Of a stretch of DNA of 64,000 nt, positions 60,815 to 64,000 are shown in pieces. Below the pieces are notes generated by a model. The model saw only the letters and a program-made list of their open reading frames with translations. It was not told the origin of the DNA and made no database searches. Origin of the DNA: Candidatus Leptofilum proximum (lineage in GTDB: Bacteria > Chloroflexota > Anaerolineae > Promineifilales > Promineifilaceae); assembly GCA_016710325.1 (NCBI GenBank), contig JADJXK010000001.1:1984001-2048000 (forward strand), written 5' to 3'. Each line of letters begins with the position of its first letter. Within the stretch, counting starts at the first letter, position 1. The position numbers and the translations under genes are program-made.

Positions 60815-62542
60815 ATGAATAACCGCGAAGTTGCCCAAATTTTTGCTGATGTGGCCGACATGCTTTCCATTCGAGGTGACATTATTCACCGCGTACTGTC
60901 TTATCGGCGGGCGGCCGAAGCCATCCAGGAGCTTGGCCGCGACGTTAACCAGGTGTACGCCGCCGGTGAGCTTACCGATATTCCCGGCATTGGTAAAACG
61001 CTGGCCGATAAAATTGAAGAGATGCTCACCACCGGCAAGCTGGCGTTTTATGAGAAGCTGGCCGAGGAGATTCCCCCGACGCTGGTGGAGATGCTCAAGG
61101 TGGATGGCCTGGGGCCGAAGCGGGTGAAGCAGGTGTATGAAACGCTCGGTATCGCCACGCTGGCGGAGCTGACTACGGCCGCTCAAGAAGGTAAACTGCG
61201 CGACCTGCCCGGCCTGGGCGCCAAGTCCGAAGCCAAGCTGGTGGCCGCCATCGCCGCGCTGGCCCGCCACGGCGACGATCGCACGCCCATCGAGACGGCC
61301 TGGCCGCTGGCCTATGAGATTTTGGCCGAGCTGGAACAGCTGCCAGGGGTGCAGAAAACGGCCGTTGCCGGTTCCCTCCGCCGCATGAAAGAAAGCATTG
61401 GCGATGTTGATCTGCTGCTCGCCGCCGACGATCCCCAGCCCATCATGGATTATTTTGTCAATATGCCGCGTGTGGAATCGGTGTCCGGGCACGGGCCGAC
61501 CAAATCCAGCGTGGTGCTGCACAACGGCATGCAGGTTGACCTGCGCATCCTGCCCGCCGAACGCTGGGGCACGCTGCTTTCCTACTTCACCGGCAGTAAA
61601 GACCACAACGTGCGCCTGCGTGAAATGGCCCTGAAGAAGGGGCTGAGCCTGAACGAACATGCCTTCACCCCCATAGATGGCGGCGATGAGATCCTCTGCG
61701 CCAGCGAGGAGGCGCTCTACAAAGTGTTCAATCTGCCTTACATTTTGCCCACCCTGCGTGAAGATCGCGGCGAGATTGAAGCAGCGCAAAAAGGGCAGCT
61801 GCCCGACGTGGTGCGCCTTGAGCAAATTGTGGCTGATTTGCACATGCATACCACCTGGTCCGACGGCAAAATGAGCGTACTGCAAATGGCCCAGGCCGCC
61901 CAGGCTCGCGGTCTAAAGTACATGGCCATCACCGACCATTCCCACAGCCTGGGTATTGTCAATGGGCTCACTCCAGAGCGACTGTGGCAGCAGGCCGAAG
62001 AGATTGCCGCCGCCAATGAGGTGATGGGACCAGATTTCCGCATTTTGCATGGTACAGAGATGGAAATCCGGGCTGATGGGACGCTGGATTTTGCGGATGA
62101 GGTGCTGGCGCGGCTCGATTTTGTTATTGCCAGCCTGCACGTGAGCCTGACGCAGCCGCGTGAACAGGTGATGAAGCGCATCATGAGCGCCCTGGAAAAT
62201 CCGCATGTGGACATGATTGGCCATCCCACCGGCCGCCTGCTGCCAGACCGGCCCGGGGCAGATTTGGACATGGAGGTGGTGCTGCAAACGGCCGTCACCA
62301 CCGGCACCATTTTGGAAATCAACGCCAATCCCCGGCGGCTGGATCTGCGCGACAGCCACGTGCGGCGGGCCATGGAGCTGGGCGTCACCCTGGCCATCAA
62401 CTGCGACGCCCATCACCCGGACCAGTTTGAGCTGCTGCACTACGGCGTGGCCACCGCCCAGCGCGGCTGGGCTACACCGGATCGCGTTGTGAACACATGG
62501 CCTTTAGAGAAATTGTTGGGCTTCTTGGCAAAGAGGAAGTAA
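60815..62542 (+). CDS. polX: Family X DNA polymerase with PHP domain (PolX)
   Basis: 575 residues. Residues 1-95 and 95-160 have helix-hairpin-helix motifs (LTDIPGIGKTLADKIEEML; VDGLGPKRVKQVYETLG; LRDLPGLGAKSEAKLV). The nucleotidyltransferase site is GSLRRMKESIGDVDLLLAAD near residues 187-206 with the two Asp of GDVDLLL and a third in VDLRILP. Residues 335-560 are a PHP phosphoesterase: ADLHMHTTWSDG, AITDHSHSLG, LHGTEMEI, GHPTGR and NCDAHHPDQ metal ligands. PolX fills gaps in base-excision repair. It starts at an ATG six bases after a TATAAT. Confidence 0.96.
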   Translation: MNNREVAQIFADVADMLSIRGDIIHRVLSYRRAAEAIQELGRDVNQVYAAGELTDIPGIGKTLADKIEEMLTTGKLAFYEKLAEEIPPTLVEMLKVDGLGPKRVKQVYETLGIATLAELTTAAQEGKLRDLPGLGAKSEAKLVAAIAALARHGDDRTPIETAWPLAYEILAELEQLPGVQKTAVAGSLRRMKESIGDVDLLLAADDPQPIMDYFVNMPRVESVSGHGPTKSSVVLHNGMQVDLRILPAERWGTLLSYFTGSKDHNVRLREMALKKGLSLNEHAFTPIDGGDEILCASEEALYKVFNLPYILPTLREDRGEIEAAQKGQLPDVVRLEQIVADLHMHTTWSDGKMSVLQMAQAAQARGLKYMAITDHSHSLGIVNGLTPERLWQQAEEIAAANEVMGPDFRILHGTEMEIRADGTLDFADEVLARLDFVIASLHVSLTQPREQVMKRIMSALENPHVDMIGHPTGRLLPDRPGADLDMEVVLQTAVTTGTILEINANPRRLDLRDSHVRRAMELGVTLAINCDAHHPDQFELLHYGVATAQRGWATPDRVVNTWPLEKLLGFLAKRK

Positions 62543-62609
62543 TTAAGTAATTCTCTAGTTTCCGCTAAAGAATTAACATAAAAAGACTTCATTGAAAAAT
62601 TAAAATTCG

Positions 62610-62628
62610 TTGGCAAATCTTTTGCCAA
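62610..62628. other. Small hairpin in the gap between polX and the transposase
   Basis: TTGGCAAA-TCT-TTTGCCAA lies in an AT-rich 124-base gap. It partly resembles the inner and outer arms of the 47-bp repeats (TTGGCA...TGCCAA). It may mark the insertion sequence end, but the other end is outside the window. Confidence 0.35.
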
Positions 62629-62666
62629 TGACAGAACCTTAAAAATGTGACAAAAAAGACCAAAAG

Positions 62667-63983
62667 CTAAGTCAAAACAGCCACCGCTGTTTGTTTTTGT
62701 CTGCGGTGGGCGGCAATTCCTTTGGGCAAATGGTCCGTGACAGCTGGTTTTTGGCGAAGTCGCCCTGGTAAAGGGTAACTTTGCGGAAAAGGCAGACCGG
62801 CCAAAGCCCGACGGAAGCGGCCTGGGGTTGGTTGGGGATTTCTATCCCAGAACCCAGTTGGGATGGTTGGATGCAAGGCTGCCAATCCCGTCAGAATGGA
62901 ACCGGCCAAGAGCACCAACTCTGGTAAGCGTTGACAAGTTTCCTGAGCAAAGACAAACTGGCGATGAGCCCCTACCATTTGCTTGCCCGCCAGCGGCAAT
63001 TGCTCAATCGGCCAGCGGTCGGTGTAAAGGGCATGAACCGTCGGCGCTTGCAGTTTGACATTGGTGCCCACCAAAAGAGGGTCCTTATAGCGGGGGTCGC
63101 TGATGGCATAGATATCAAACAAGTCGGCCTCTGGGCTGGGTTGAACGTCAGGGCGCACCAGGTCATACCAGACGTTAGCGGTTATCGCCTCGCCTGTTGC
63201 CAATTGCCAGGTGACGGTCGCATCGGCTGGGGTCGCGGCGATTTCCCGTCCCTTGTAGCTTCGCACCCGTGGCCGGACGCGGCGACCGTAAGATGGCTTG
63301 ACGCCTCTTTGCTCTGGGGTGTAGGCGATGTAGTTACGGCGGGCCGTGCCATTTTTGGCCAAGCGGACCAGGTAACGGGCCACTTTGGCCTGGTGGACAT
63401 CTTTGAGCTTGAAGCCAGCGTCGGCCAGCAGGATTTCCAGCAAATCCAGGACACGAGCCGCTTTCTTGAGCAACGATTCCTTGAGCGCCGCTTCGCCAGG
63501 GTCTTGCGGATTCACCCGCACCATGTGGCTGGGCAAAGCGATGCGTTTGCCTTTCACCTGCCCCACCCGTGCAATCAGTCCCAAAATGACCGCCGGTAAC
63601 GCTTTCTCGGCCACACTGTGATAATACTTGGAAGCCAACCCTTGCAGTTTGGGCCGCCAGAACGGGGTTGTGTCAATGGCCACCGCATAATAGCCTTCGT
63701 AACGACAAGGTTGCCATTGACGGGCTTGCATGTATTTATCCCACTCGACGATCAGTTCACTGATTTGCCACACCCCACTGCGCAAGGCAGCCCAGGCGCG
63801 TCGCACCGCCTCTTCGCCAATCCCGGTTGATTGCAAGGCTGGAAATAAAGCACCTCGATGCGTTAGCAAGGAACCGCTGACCAACATCCACAAAAAATGG
63901 AGCATGGCGAGATTGGTGCCAATGGGCAAGTTGGTTACAATTGCTATCAGAGCTGACATTGTTGGTTCTGTTACTGGTGGCAT
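62667..63983 (-). mobile_element. IS4-like DDE transposase
   Basis: 438 residues, AAGGA before the ATG at 63983. DDE pattern: AIDTTPFW (first Asp, near residue 104), LLADAGF (second Asp, near 187) and the IS4-family Y-(2)-R-(3)-E-(6)-K signature as YTDRWPIEQLPLAGK. Length fits IS4-group transposases. The reading frame is intact, so the element may be active or recent. Its terminal inverted repeats cannot be paired because the right end is not in the window. It contains no ACGGCCGT octamer. A small AAACAGC-CACC-GCTGTTT hairpin with a following T-run on the plus strand (62675-62700) could block read-through from polX. Confidence 0.88.
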
Positions 63984-64000
63984 GTTCTGGTTTCCTTTTT

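Larger units (their letters stand above)
762..62295. repeat. Highly iterated palindrome ACGGCCGT (about 100 copies)
   Basis: By hand count about 100 copies of the 8-base palindrome lie between the first (762-769) and last (62288-62295). Most sit inside genes and are read as Thr-Ala-Val, (Asn/Asp/Tyr)-Gly-Arg, or x-Arg-Pro, depending on frame. A few lie in gaps (for example within the terminator at 11642-11673). At about 57 percent GC, one to two copies are expected by chance. Confidence 0.95.

Noticed and set aside
1..64000. tRNA, rRNA, tmRNA, RNase P or SRP RNA genes
   Set aside because: I looked in the larger gaps for conserved arms and core motifs and found none; a covariance search would be needed to exclude them formally.

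Overview
The window looks like chromosomal DNA from a filamentous or Anaerolineae/Caldilineae-type Chloroflexota. The grounds are very large multi-GAF sensor kinases, NB-ARC/TPR LuxR regulators, a SUF operon headed by a SufR-like repressor, a Chloroflexi-style peptide-binding lipoprotein, GC content that looks like the mid-50s percent, and mostly short, tightly packed operons. This lineage call is inference from gene content; there is no rRNA or tRNA in the window. I saw no CRISPR array, prophage or plasmid functions. The only mobile element is an IS4-like transposase at the right edge.

Layout. 1-4.3 kb (minus): 5' part of a GT4 glycosyltransferase, an acetyltransferase, a WD40-like lipoprotein, a ParB-fold protein and a cupin. 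4.5-10 kb: an NB-ARC/TPR/LuxR regulator, a type II NADH dehydrogenase, a small unknown protein and an EamA transporter. 10.2-21.6 kb (minus): a compact signalling cluster with a receiver protein, a membrane four-GAF sensor without a kinase, an S-adenosyl methyltransferase, a multi-GAF histidine kinase, a threonine synthase fused to a receiver domain and, after an intrinsic terminator, a receiver-histidine kinase. 21.9-29.5 kb: a GH13 amylase, an unknown membrane protein, YbaK, a lone receiver and a subtilase. 29.8-41.7 kb (plus): a surface-polysaccharide operon with four tightly coupled GT2 genes, a fusion of GT-C glycosyltransferase, two starch-binding-like repeats and an ABC-2 export permease, a Wzt-like ATPase, and a final GT2. 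41.8-50.2 kb: iron-sulfur assembly (sufT and sufR divergent from sufC-sufB-sufD-rhodanese-sufS-sufU-Rieske). 50.4-62.5 kb: gyrA, a cold-shock-domain protein, PH and LysM membrane proteins, a murein-hydrolase-like protein, a peptide ABC operon (binding protein and two permeases, no ATPase), and PolX. 62.6-64 kb: the transposase.

Main points for a second look. (1) The palindrome ACGGCCGT occurs about 100 times by hand count where one or two would be expected, behaving like a cyanobacterial HIP1-type iterated palindrome. It is absent from the transposase. (2) The peptide-binding lipoprotein appears circularly permuted: the usual N-terminal segment of the family is at its C-terminus. (3) A threonine synthase carries a complete C-terminal receiver domain inside a sensor-kinase cluster. 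(4) A glycosyltransferase, two sugar-binding-like repeats and a polysaccharide export permease are fused in one 1041-residue protein. (5) The gap before the rhodanese gene folds into hairpins whose loops share a perfect 10-nt complement, with a terminator/antiterminator pair. (6) Several intergenic gaps, many in the suf operon, hold period-7 tandem repeats that differ in sequence from site to site but share the same hairpin-forming design.
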